NCBI GenBank assembly: GCA_003225615.1
Contig: QIAS01000261.1
Coordinates: forward strand, 1-5,342
From: Acidobacteriota bacterium
Lineage (GTDB): Bacteria > Acidobacteriota > Terriglobia > Terriglobales > Acidobacteriaceae
DNA: 5,342 nt
Reading direction: 5' to 3'
Shown here: positions 1 to 5,342 of the stretch, in pieces
How the letters are laid out: the number at the start of each line of letters is the position of its first letter
Numbering within the stretch: the first letter of the stretch is position 1
The notes under the pieces: model-generated
Database searches by the model: none
What the model saw: the letters and a program-made list of their open reading frames with translations, nothing else
What the model was told of the DNA's origin: nothing
Translations under genes and position numbers: made by a program

Positions 1-147
1 GCAGAACAGAACGCGCGGCGCGTGCATCCGGGAATGGAGATAGTAAAGGTTTCGTGTCTTACGGGGGGCGGCTTACAGGAATGGCTTTCCTGGCTCGAGC
101 GGCGTAAACGCGACCGCCAGATCGCCAGAGCAGAGGCCGCAGTTTAG
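1..147 (+). CDS. hypB: Hydrogenase nickel incorporation GTPase HypB, C-terminal 48 residues (5' end outside window)
   Basis: HypB is a cytoplasmic SIMIBI-class GTPase that, with HypA, delivers nickel to the large subunit of [NiFe]-hydrogenases. Only the tail is present, read in the frame that starts at base 1 and ends at TAG 145-147. It includes NARRVHPGMEIVKVS, then TGGGLQEWLSWLE, then a basic end (RRKRDRQIARAEAAV). This fits the end of the HypB G domain, where an Asn-Ala-Arg segment precedes a beta strand, a Ser and a TG-G-G/E-L--W helix. The nucleotide-binding and metal-binding parts lie upstream and cannot be judged. The gene ends only 7 bases before hypF, so the two are almost certainly co-transcribed. 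The assignment rests on a short piece, but the downstream hypF makes it very likely. A different P-loop GTPase is the only real alternative. Confidence 0.85.
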   Translation, partial: AEQNARRVHPGMEIVKVSCLTGGGLQEWLSWLERRKRDRQIARAEAAV

Positions 148-154
148 GCATTAC

Positions 155-2458
155 ATGGAAGTTCGGCGCCACATCGACGTAGCAGGAATCGTGCAAGGAG
201 TGGGTTTCCGGCCATACGTGTACCGTCTCGCGGTCGAGCGACATCTGGCGGGAAACATCAGCAATACCGCAGCCGGTGTCAGTATTGAGGTTCAGGGACC
301 GAGTGCGGCCATAGAAGAGTTCGTCGCTGAACTATCTTCCCATGCCCCGGCGCTGGCTCGAATTACAGACCTGAAGATACGCAATCTGCCTTGCAGCGGA
401 GAGCACAAATTTCGCATCCTCACTAGCCGCAGCGAAGAGCCTGCCGGCGCATTGATTTCCCCCGATGTTGCGGTTTGTGCTGACTGCCGACGGGAGCTAT
501 TCGATCCAGGAAACCGTCGTTTTCGATATCCATTTATCAATTGCACAAATTGCGGACCACGCTTCACGATTGTGCGCAAAATCCCCTACGACCGTCCGCA
601 TACTTCGATGGCTGTCTTTCCCATGTGCCCGGAATGCGAGGCAGAGTATCAGGACCCCCTGAATCGCCGTTTCCATGCTCAGCCTAATGCCTGTCAAGTC
701 TGCGGTCCACATGTGGAGCTCTGGGACAACAGTGGAGAACCGTTTGGCGAGGCTGACCCGATTTCGGAAGCACTAGCTGTATTACAAGCCGGGCAGGTCC
801 TGGCCATAAAAGGCCTTGGCGGATTTCACTTAGCCGTGGATGCGACCCTGGCCACCGCAGTGCAGCGATTGCGCGGGCGCAAAGGGCGAGTAGAGAAGCC
901 ATTCGCCATCATGGTTCCGAATCTCGAGGTCGCCGAACAACTCTGCGAGGTGAACGCTGCGGCGGCCCAGGCACTGCAGTCGGTTCAACGCCCTATTGTG
1001 CTGCTTCCATGGAAACAGCCGAGTCCGATTGCGGACGCGGTCGCTCCTCATAACCGCTGCCTGGGAGTTTTTCTGCCCTATACACCTTTGCACTATGTGT
1101 TGTTTGCAGAGGGCGGCTTCACCGCCTTGGTGATGACCAGCGGGAATCTGAGTGAGGAGCCGATTGCCATCGATAATGAGGAAGCGGTCGAGCGGCTTGG
1201 CGGTCTTGCTGACTGTTTCCTGGTGCACAACCGGGACATCCTGTTGCGCTGCGACGATTCTGTGACGCGTGTGATCGGCGGCACGCTGCGGCAATTGCGA
1301 CGCTCTCGCGGATTTGTCCCCGTGCCCGTATTTCTGAAGCAAGATCTTCCACGAGTCCTCGCCGTGGGCGCCGAACTTAAAAATAGCGTCTGTCTCATTA
1401 AAGGGAAGCATGCCTTCCTGAGCCAGCACATCGGCGATCTGGAAAATGCGGCGAGTTACAAGTTCTTTGAACAAGCCATTGAGCATTTGGAAAGCATTCT
1501 GGAAATCCGGCCCGAGATTGTTGCTCACGATTTACATCCCGACTATTTTTCAACCCGGTGGGCGCTTCGGCAGCAAGGCGCGAAGTTAGTGGGCGTGCAG
1601 CATCACCATGCGCATATTGCGAGCTGCATGGCGGAAAACCACCTTGATGGCAGAGTCATCGGCCTGGCGCTGGACGGCACGGGGTTCGGAACCGACGGCA
1701 AAATCTGGGGTGGGGAAGTGCTGCTTTGTGACTACGCCGATTTCGAGCGTGCGGCTCACCTTCAATATGTTGCGATGCCGGGAGGGGCTGCGGCCATTCG
1801 CGAGCCTTGGCGGATGGCGGTGAGTTATCTTTGGCGCCACTATGGACCGGAGTTCATGAAACTTCCGATCCCGTTTGTGCGGCAAGTGCGGGCAGAAAAG
1901 GTAAACGTGTTGCTTTGCATGATGGAGCGGAACGTGAACTCGCCACTTACTTCCAGTTGCGGGCGGCTGTTTGATGCAGTGGCTGCACTCGCCGGGGTGC
2001 GTCAGAAGATCAATTACGAAGCACAAGCTGCAATTGAACTCGAAATGCTGATCGCACCAACCACGCGTGCTTACCCGTTTGCAATCCGGGCGGCTGTGGA
2101 TGGCTGGATCATCGATACGCGGCCATGTTTCGATGCGCTCATCGACGATCTGAGCAGCGGCGTGCCGGCGGGGCTTATCAGCGCAGCTTTCCACAACGGC
2201 CTGGTCGAAATCTTCTTGCATGTAGCAAAGCTTCTGCGCGAGCGCGAATCGCTGAACCGCGTCTGCCTGAGTGGCGGGAGCTTCCAAAACGCGTACCTCT
2301 CTGAACAGTTGCATGGCAAGCTTGTGGAAAACGGCTTCGAAGTATTCACCCACAGCGAAGTTCCCGCGGGTGACGGCGGTCTTGCCCTCGGCCAGGCGCT
2401 GATCGCGGCGCACCGTCTGACATTGCAAACCAATTCAGGAATTGACATTCACAGGTGA
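155..2458 (+). CDS. hypF: Carbamoyltransferase HypF, [NiFe]-hydrogenase maturation
   Basis: HypF uses carbamoyl phosphate and ATP to make carbamoyl-adenylate and transfers the carbamoyl group to the C-terminal Cys of HypE, the source of the CN ligands of the active site. It acts in the cytoplasm. At 767 aa it is full length (E. coli HypF is about 750). Domains in order: acylphosphatase (about 1-90, VQGVGFRP at 13-20, likely catalytic Arg19 and Asn37); two zinc-finger units with C-x2-C-x18-C-x2-C spacing (Cys108/111/130/133 and Cys158/161/180/183); a YrdC-like domain (about 200-385, KGLGGFHL from Lys219, KPFAIM from Lys248, MTSGNLSEEP from Met327); and a Kae1-like domain (about 395-755, HHHAH at 483-487 with an H-x3-H metal site, LDGTGFGTDG from Leu506, SSCGRLFD from Ser600, LSGGSFQN from Leu705, DGG at 740-742). 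No key residue looks missing. The start is ATG 155, with a minimal AGG at 146-148 that overlaps the hypB stop. This suggests translational coupling to hypB. Confidence 0.97.
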   Translation: MEVRRHIDVAGIVQGVGFRPYVYRLAVERHLAGNISNTAAGVSIEVQGPSAAIEEFVAELSSHAPALARITDLKIRNLPCSGEHKFRILTSRSEEPAGALISPDVAVCADCRRELFDPGNRRFRYPFINCTNCGPRFTIVRKIPYDRPHTSMAVFPMCPECEAEYQDPLNRRFHAQPNACQVCGPHVELWDNSGEPFGEADPISEALAVLQAGQVLAIKGLGGFHLAVDATLATAVQRLRGRKGRVEKPFAIMVPNLEVAEQLCEVNAAAAQALQSVQRPIVLLPWKQPSPIADAVAPHNRCLGVFLPYTPLHYVLFAEGGFTALVMTSGNLSEEPIAIDNEEAVERLGGLADCFLVHNRDILLRCDDSVTRVIGGTLRQLRRSRGFVPVPVFLKQDLPRVLAVGAELKNSVCLIKGKHAFLSQHIGDLENAASYKFFEQAIEHLESILEIRPEIVAHDLHPDYFSTRWALRQQGAKLVGVQHHHAHIASCMAENHLDGRVIGLALDGTGFGTDGKIWGGEVLLCDYADFERAAHLQYVAMPGGAAAIREPWRMAVSYLWRHYGPEFMKLPIPFVRQVRAEKVNVLLCMMERNVNSPLTSSCGRLFDAVAALAGVRQKINYEAQAAIELEMLIAPTTRAYPFAIRAAVDGWIIDTRPCFDALIDDLSSGVPAGLISAAFHNGLVEIFLHVAKLLRERESLNRVCLSGGSFQNAYLSEQLHGKLVENGFEVFTHSEVPAGDGGLALGQALIAAHRLTLQTNSGIDIHR

Positions 2459-2460
2459 TA

Positions 2461-2476
2461 ACCGTCACATCACGGT
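2461..2476. repeat. Short inverted repeat just after the hypF stop
   Basis: ACCGT-CACATC-ACGGT forms a 5-bp stem with a 6-base loop. It overlaps a second 5-bp inverted repeat, GTGAT at 2455-2459 with ATCAC at 2469-2473. No T tract follows, so it is not a typical terminator. It could be a weak operator or an mRNA hairpin, or simply chance. Confidence 0.25.
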
Positions 2477-2553
2477 AGCAGCGTACTTCCTACACTGAGC
2501 TGTTGCCACCATTTCCAAACCTTAGCTCGTACGATTCTGGCATCCGCAGAGCA

Positions 2554-2562
2554 AAAGGGGAG
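2554..2562 (+). promoter_or_regulatory. Shine-Dalgarno site deciding the hoxE start
   Basis: AAAGGGGAG ends 6 bases before ATG 2569. It is the strongest ribosome-binding site in the window. It supports ATG 2569 over the upstream in-frame TTG at 2503, which has no such site and would add 22 residues unlike the HoxE N-terminus. Confidence 0.8.
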
Positions 2563-2568
2563 CTATCG

Positions 2569-3087
2569 ATGAGTGCATCGGCGGGTATCGCCAGCGCGGT
2601 TGGAAAAGCCACGACTCCCAGCCAGGACAAGCGCTGGCGCCTGGTAGACGCGACGGTTCGCCGCGTGGGACACCAGGGGCGCGGGTTGATTGAAACGCTG
2701 CATACAGTTCAGGAAGTTTTCGGTTACCTGGACGAAGAGGCGCTGCGCTACGTAGCCCTGGCCTTGCGAGTGCCGTTGAGCCGCGCATATGGTGTAGCCA
2801 CTTTCTACCATTTTTTCACTCTCAAACCTGCAGGGGAGCATACGTGCGTGGTGTGCATGGGGACTGCCTGTTACATCAAGGGCGCACCACAATTGCTGGC
2901 TGCCATGGAGCACGACCTCGGCATTGCTCCGGGAGAGACCACGGACAATGGCAAAGTTTCATTGTTAACGGCGCGCTGTCTGGGTTCGTGCGGACTCGCT
3001 CCTGCCGTCGTCTACGACCATGAAGTGGCGGGCAAGGTCACGACCCAGGCTTTGCGAGAACACTTAATTAAATGGATGCCGCAATGA
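2569..3087 (+). CDS. hoxE: Bidirectional [NiFe]-hydrogenase diaphorase subunit HoxE (NuoE-like, [2Fe-2S])
   Basis: HoxE is the small Fe-S subunit of the HoxEFU diaphorase, related to NuoE of complex I. It is thought to relay electrons between HoxF and partners such as ferredoxin. From ATG 2569 the protein is 172 aa, close to cyanobacterial HoxE (about 170). After a short variable N-terminus (1-20) comes the helical NuoE part ([17 protein letters not shown], then [15 protein letters not shown]). The thioredoxin-like domain follows, with [2Fe-2S] ligands in the family pattern C-x4-C-x35-C-x3-C: Cys96, Cys101, Cys137 and Cys141. The segments [16 protein letters not shown] and [19 protein letters not shown] look more like HoxE than respiratory NuoE, and the hyp genes upstream agree. 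NuoE, or HndA of an NADP-reducing hydrogenase, would be the alternatives. The stop (3085-3087) lies inside the start region of hoxF. Confidence 0.93.
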   Translation: MSASAGIASAVGKATTPSQDKRWRLVDATVRRVGHQGRGLIETLHTVQEVFGYLDEEALRYVALALRVPLSRAYGVATFYHFFTLKPAGEHTCVVCMGTACYIKGAPQLLAAMEHDLGIAPGETTDNGKVSLLTARCLGSCGLAPAVVYDHEVAGKVTTQALREHLIKWMPQ

Positions 3088-4718
3088 CACCCGAAGAACT
3101 GGAACAGATTTGCCAGACGGAGCGTGAAGCGCAAGCACAAATCACGCGCCGGGTGAACGTCTGTGTCGCAGCGGGGTGCCTGTCCTGCCAAAGCCAGGGT
3201 GTTAAGGATGCTCTCGATAAAGAGATTACGGCGCGAGGTCTGGAAAAGCGCTGCCAGGCCAAGGGCGTGGGATGCATGGGGTTGTGTTCGGAAGGACCAC
3301 TGGTTTCGACTGATTCTGGTGTGCTCTACAAAAATGTTGCGGCGGGTGACGCAGGAGAGATTCTCGATAGCCTCGAAACGAAGCCGGTAGAACGGTTGCT
3401 TTGCCCCACAAACACTCCATTTTTCCAGCGTCAAACCAAAATCGTTCTGGAAAACTGCGGAGTTATCGATCCCGAACGGATTGAAGATTACATTGCCGCC
3501 TCCGGTTACAGCGCTCTCATCTACGTGCTCACCGAACTCCTGCCAACTCAGGTGATCGAGCAGGTGGTGAAGAGCGGCTTGCGAGGTCGGGGCGGCGCAG
3601 GCTATCCAACGGGCCTGAAGTGGAGCACCGTCCTCAAAGCTTCTGGAACTCAGAAATACGTAATCTGCAATGCGGATGAGGGCGATCCCGGCGCTTTCAT
3701 GGATCGCAGCGTGCTGGAGAGCGATCCGCATCGCGTGCTGGAAGGCATGATGATCGCTGCCTATGCCGTGGGTGCGTCGGAAGGCTACATCTATGTTCGA
3801 GCCGAATATCCACTCGCCGTCAAACGTATTCGAATTGCGATCCGGCAGGCGGAGAGATTGGGCCTGCTAGGAAGCAACATCTCCGGTACGCGCTTCGGAT
3901 TCCATGTGGACGTACGCCTGGGTGCAGGGGCCTTTGTCTGCGGAGAAGAAACCGCGCTGATCACCTCAATTGAAGGTAAACGCGGCACGCCCCGGCCCCG
4001 GCCGCCCTATCCTGCGCAGCAAGGCCTTAACGGCGAACCTACGCTGATCAACAACGTCGAAACGTTTGCCAACATTCCGCCCATTATCCGCAACGGCGGT
4101 GATTGGTACGCAAAGATCGGGACGGAAAAGAGCAAGGGCACGAAGGTATTCGCACTCGCCGGGAGGGTGATGAACACTGGCTTGGTGGAAGTCCCGATGG
4201 GTATAACCTTGCGGGAAATCGTGTTTGAAGTGGGCGGCGGAATTCCAGATGGGAGAGGGTTCAAAGCAGTGCAGACCGGAGGTCCATCCGGCGGCTGCAT
4301 TCCGGCAGAGTTCTTGGATATGCCGGTGGATTACGAATCGCTAGCTCGGGTCGGTTCCATCATGGGTTCAGGGGGAATGATCGTGATGGACGAAACTTCC
4401 TGCATGGTGGATGTCGCCAAGTTTTTCATGGATTTCTGCATGACTGAATCCTGCGGCAAATGCATACCCTGCCGCGTCGGCACCTACCAGATGAAGCAGT
4501 TGCTGGAACTTATTACCAAGCGTGCGGCCACATCGCAGGATGTTGCCCAACTGGAAGAGCTCTGCGATTTATTGAAGAACACCAGCCTTTGCGGATTAGG
4601 GCAATCGGCTCCCAACCCCGTACTCAGTACTTTGCGCTACTTCGGCGAAGAATATAAAGCCCACGTAGAAGCGCACAAGTGTCCCGCAGGCGTGTGTGGA
4701 AACCGGGTCGCCGAATGA
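3072..4718 (+). CDS. hoxF: Bidirectional [NiFe]-hydrogenase diaphorase subunit HoxF (NuoF-like; FMN, NAD(P)H, Fe-S)
   Basis: HoxF is the catalytic diaphorase subunit. It exchanges hydride with NAD(P)H through FMN and passes electrons into the Fe-S chain. At 548 aa it is near the size of cyanobacterial HoxF (about 530). An N-terminal thioredoxin-like [2Fe-2S] domain (about 25-100) has Cys31-x4-Cys36 and Cys68-x3-Cys72. The NuoF core follows, with the glycine-rich [16 protein letters not shown] (169-184), [13 protein letters not shown] (200-212) and [13 protein letters not shown] (284-296) for FMN and dinucleotide binding. The [4Fe-4S] ligands are Cys461/464/467 in ESCGKCIPC, plus Cys507. The chain ends soon after a CPAGVC motif (537-542). 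As I recall, HndC/HydB-type relatives continue there into a ferredoxin domain, so this favours HoxF. Two starts are possible: ATG 3072, or ATG 3084, which gives an ATGA overlap with the hoxE stop and a protein 4 residues shorter. The second mirrors the hoxF/hoxU junction. Translational coupling to hoxE is likely either way. Confidence 0.95.
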   Translation: MDAAMTPEELEQICQTEREAQAQITRRVNVCVAAGCLSCQSQGVKDALDKEITARGLEKRCQAKGVGCMGLCSEGPLVSTDSGVLYKNVAAGDAGEILDSLETKPVERLLCPTNTPFFQRQTKIVLENCGVIDPERIEDYIAASGYSALIYVLTELLPTQVIEQVVKSGLRGRGGAGYPTGLKWSTVLKASGTQKYVICNADEGDPGAFMDRSVLESDPHRVLEGMMIAAYAVGASEGYIYVRAEYPLAVKRIRIAIRQAERLGLLGSNISGTRFGFHVDVRLGAGAFVCGEETALITSIEGKRGTPRPRPPYPAQQGLNGEPTLINNVETFANIPPIIRNGGDWYAKIGTEKSKGTKVFALAGRVMNTGLVEVPMGITLREIVFEVGGGIPDGRGFKAVQTGGPSGGCIPAEFLDMPVDYESLARVGSIMGSGGMIVMDETSCMVDVAKFFMDFCMTESCGKCIPCRVGTYQMKQLLELITKRAATSQDVAQLEELCDLLKNTSLCGLGQSAPNPVLSTLRYFGEEYKAHVEAHKCPAGVCGNRVAE

Positions 4719-5212
4719 AAGAGACCAAGCGGAACGGCACCATTAAAACGTTGAAAATCGATGGCCAGGATTTCAGCGCGCGCCAGGACGATACCATTCT
4801 GGAAGTCGCCCGCGAAAACAACATCTTTATTCCCACATTGTGTGATTTGAAGGGACTTTCCACGGTGGGTGCCTGTCGCTTGTGCCTGGTCGAACTAAAA
4901 GGAAGCTCGCGCCTTTTCCCCGCTTGCGTAACGCGGGTGGAAGAAGGCATGGAGGTCACCACCCAATCCGAGCGGCTGGACAAATATCGACGGGCAATCC
5001 TGGAGTTGCTCTTTACGGAGAGAAATCATATTTGTTCGGTGTGTTTCCAACGGGCATTGCGAAATGCAGAGCCTCGCGCAAAAACTCCAGATTACCCACG
5101 TGCATTTTCCGTACCGCTATCCCAACGCGAAGGTGGACGCTTCTCACGAGCGCTTCGTGGTGGATCACAATCGCTGCATTCTGTGCAATCGGTGCGTTCG
5201 GGTATGCGATGA
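4715..5212 (+). CDS. hoxU: Diaphorase subunit HoxU, N-terminal part in the start frame; frameshifted after about residue 110
   Basis: HoxU is the Fe-S subunit, related to the NuoG N-terminus, that links HoxF to the hydrogenase subunit HoxY. ATG 4715 overlaps the hoxF stop as ATGA; an upstream in-frame ATG at 4679 lies inside hoxF and is not needed. Residues 1-110 are good HoxU. They form a plant-type [2Fe-2S] domain with Cys43-x10-Cys54-x2-Cys57-x13-Cys71 ([22 protein letters not shown]). A conserved helix ([10 protein letters not shown]) and NHICSVC (Cys107, Cys110) follow, the start of the next cluster motif. After Cys110 this frame reads an unrelated stretch of about 55 residues and stops at TGA 5210-5212. 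The expected continuation lies in another frame (5046-5342). The product as encoded would lack the third Cys of this cluster and both ferredoxin-type clusters, and so could not transfer electrons normally. The total is 165 codons against roughly 240 for an intact HoxU. Confidence 0.88.
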   Translation: MKETKRNGTIKTLKIDGQDFSARQDDTILEVARENNIFIPTLCDLKGLSTVGACRLCLVELKGSSRLFPACVTRVEEGMEVTTQSERLDKYRRAILELLFTERNHICSVCFQRALRNAEPRAKTPDYPRAFSVPLSQREGGRFSRALRGGSQSLHSVQSVRSGMR

Positions 5213-5342
5213 GATCGAGGGAGCGCATACCTGGGACGTGATGGGCCGCGGCATCGAGGCGCAGGTGATCACGGACTTGAACCAATCCTGGGGAGCGTCA
5301 GAAACCTGCACCGGATGCGGGAAATGCGTGCACGTGTGTCCT
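5046..5342 (+). pseudogene. hoxU: HoxU C-terminal part, displaced into the +1 frame (3' end outside window)
   Basis: Read from 5046 in steps of three, this stretch has no stop and matches the rest of HoxU. It opens [12 protein letters not shown], completing the C-x2-C-x5-C motif begun at Cys107 and Cys110 of the start frame. FPYRYPN follows, then a ferredoxin-type cluster [11 protein letters not shown] (Cys codons at 5175, 5184, 5193 and 5205; C-x2-C-x2-C-x3-C) with [11 protein letters not shown] after it. A second cluster, [12 protein letters not shown] (Cys codons at 5307, 5316, 5325 and 5337), reaches the window end. These would hold the two [4Fe-4S] clusters leading towards HoxY. There is no start codon with a ribosome-binding site at its beginning, so it is the displaced half of hoxU and not a separate gene. 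The intact reading and all visible ligands suggest that the lesion is very recent, artefactual or bypassed. Confidence 0.88.

Larger units (their letters stand above)
2459..2568 (+). promoter_or_regulatory. hypF-hoxE intergenic region with weak promoter candidate
   Basis: This 110-base gap is the only sizeable non-coding stretch in the window and separates the maturation genes from the diaphorase genes. A perfect TTGACA hexamer lies at 2442-2447, inside the end of hypF. At 16-17 bases downstream there is only a poor -10 (GTCACA or TCACAT around 2464-2470), so a sigma70 promoter for hoxE is possible but weak. No GC-rich hairpin followed by a T run is visible, so I see no intrinsic terminator. 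Read-through transcription from hypF into hoxE is therefore plausible. An internal promoter here is inference. Confidence 0.3.

Noticed and set aside
1586..2428. Long minus-strand open frame (280 codons) opposite hypF, with a similar one at 830-1528
   Set aside because: Both lie wholly inside a well-supported hypF. Their translations are rich in His, Arg and Cys and show no recognisable domain. They are shadows of hypF codon use.
2461..2476. Intrinsic terminator after hypF
   Set aside because: The stem is only 5 bp and no T tract follows.
2538..2553. Sigma54-like element: TGGCA with GG, ten bases, then GC
   Set aside because: Spacing of the GG and GC pairs is right, but transcription would start near 2564, downstream of the hoxE Shine-Dalgarno at 2554-2562. 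The resulting mRNA would lack it, and the rest of the consensus is poor.
2503..2568. TTG 2503 as the hoxE start, giving a 194-aa protein
   Set aside because: The extra 22 residues do not resemble HoxE, there is no ribosome-binding site before the TTG, and ATG 2569 has a strong one.
3012..3731. Minus-strand open frame (239 codons) opposite hoxE/hoxF
   Set aside because: It overlaps two clear genes, shows no recognisable motif and has no credible ribosome-binding context.
2569..5342. Respiratory complex I genes nuoE-nuoF-nuoG
   Set aside because: HoxF has the extra N-terminal thioredoxin-like domain, HoxE has the HoxE-type Cys segments, the third gene has the HoxU-type layout, and hypB-hypF sit upstream. 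All point to a hydrogenase diaphorase.

Overview
The window carries part of a [NiFe]-hydrogenase locus, with every gene on the + strand. It holds the 3' end of hypB, a complete hypF, complete hoxE and hoxF, and most of hoxU, which runs off the right edge. HypB and HypF are maturation proteins for the NiFe(CN)2CO active site. HoxE, HoxF and HoxU are the NAD(P)-linked diaphorase half of a group 3d (Hox-type, bidirectional) hydrogenase. The hydrogenase half, HoxY and HoxH, is expected just past the right edge but is not visible here.

Layout: hypB tail (1-147); 7-base gap; hypF (155-2458); 110-base gap with a short inverted repeat, a weak promoter candidate and a strong Shine-Dalgarno for hoxE; hoxE (2569-3087); hoxF (3072 or 3084 to 4718, overlapping the hoxE stop); hoxU (starts 4715, ATGA overlap with the hoxF stop). 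The hox genes look translationally coupled. HoxE and HoxF each carry a thioredoxin-like [2Fe-2S] domain. HoxF also binds FMN, NAD(P)H and one [4Fe-4S]. HoxU would pass electrons through a [2Fe-2S] and further Fe-S clusters towards HoxY.

The one clear anomaly is in hoxU. The frame that starts at 4715 is a good HoxU up to the CSVC motif (about 5044). It then turns into unrelated residues and stops at 5212. The rest of HoxU, including two ferredoxin-type Cys clusters, continues without a stop in the +1-shifted frame from about 5046 to the window end. The spacing of conserved cysteines points to loss of two bases in a short GT run. This could be a recent mutation, a sequencing or assembly error or, less likely, recoding.

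Organism: a bacterium of moderately high GC. The Hox proteins resemble cyanobacterial-type HoxEFU as I remember them, but the sequence alone does not fix the phylum. An Acidobacteriota-like or other environmental heterotroph is a guess only. I see no mobile elements, RNA genes, CRISPR arrays or undescribed system; apart from the hoxU lesion this is a recognisable hydrogenase operon.
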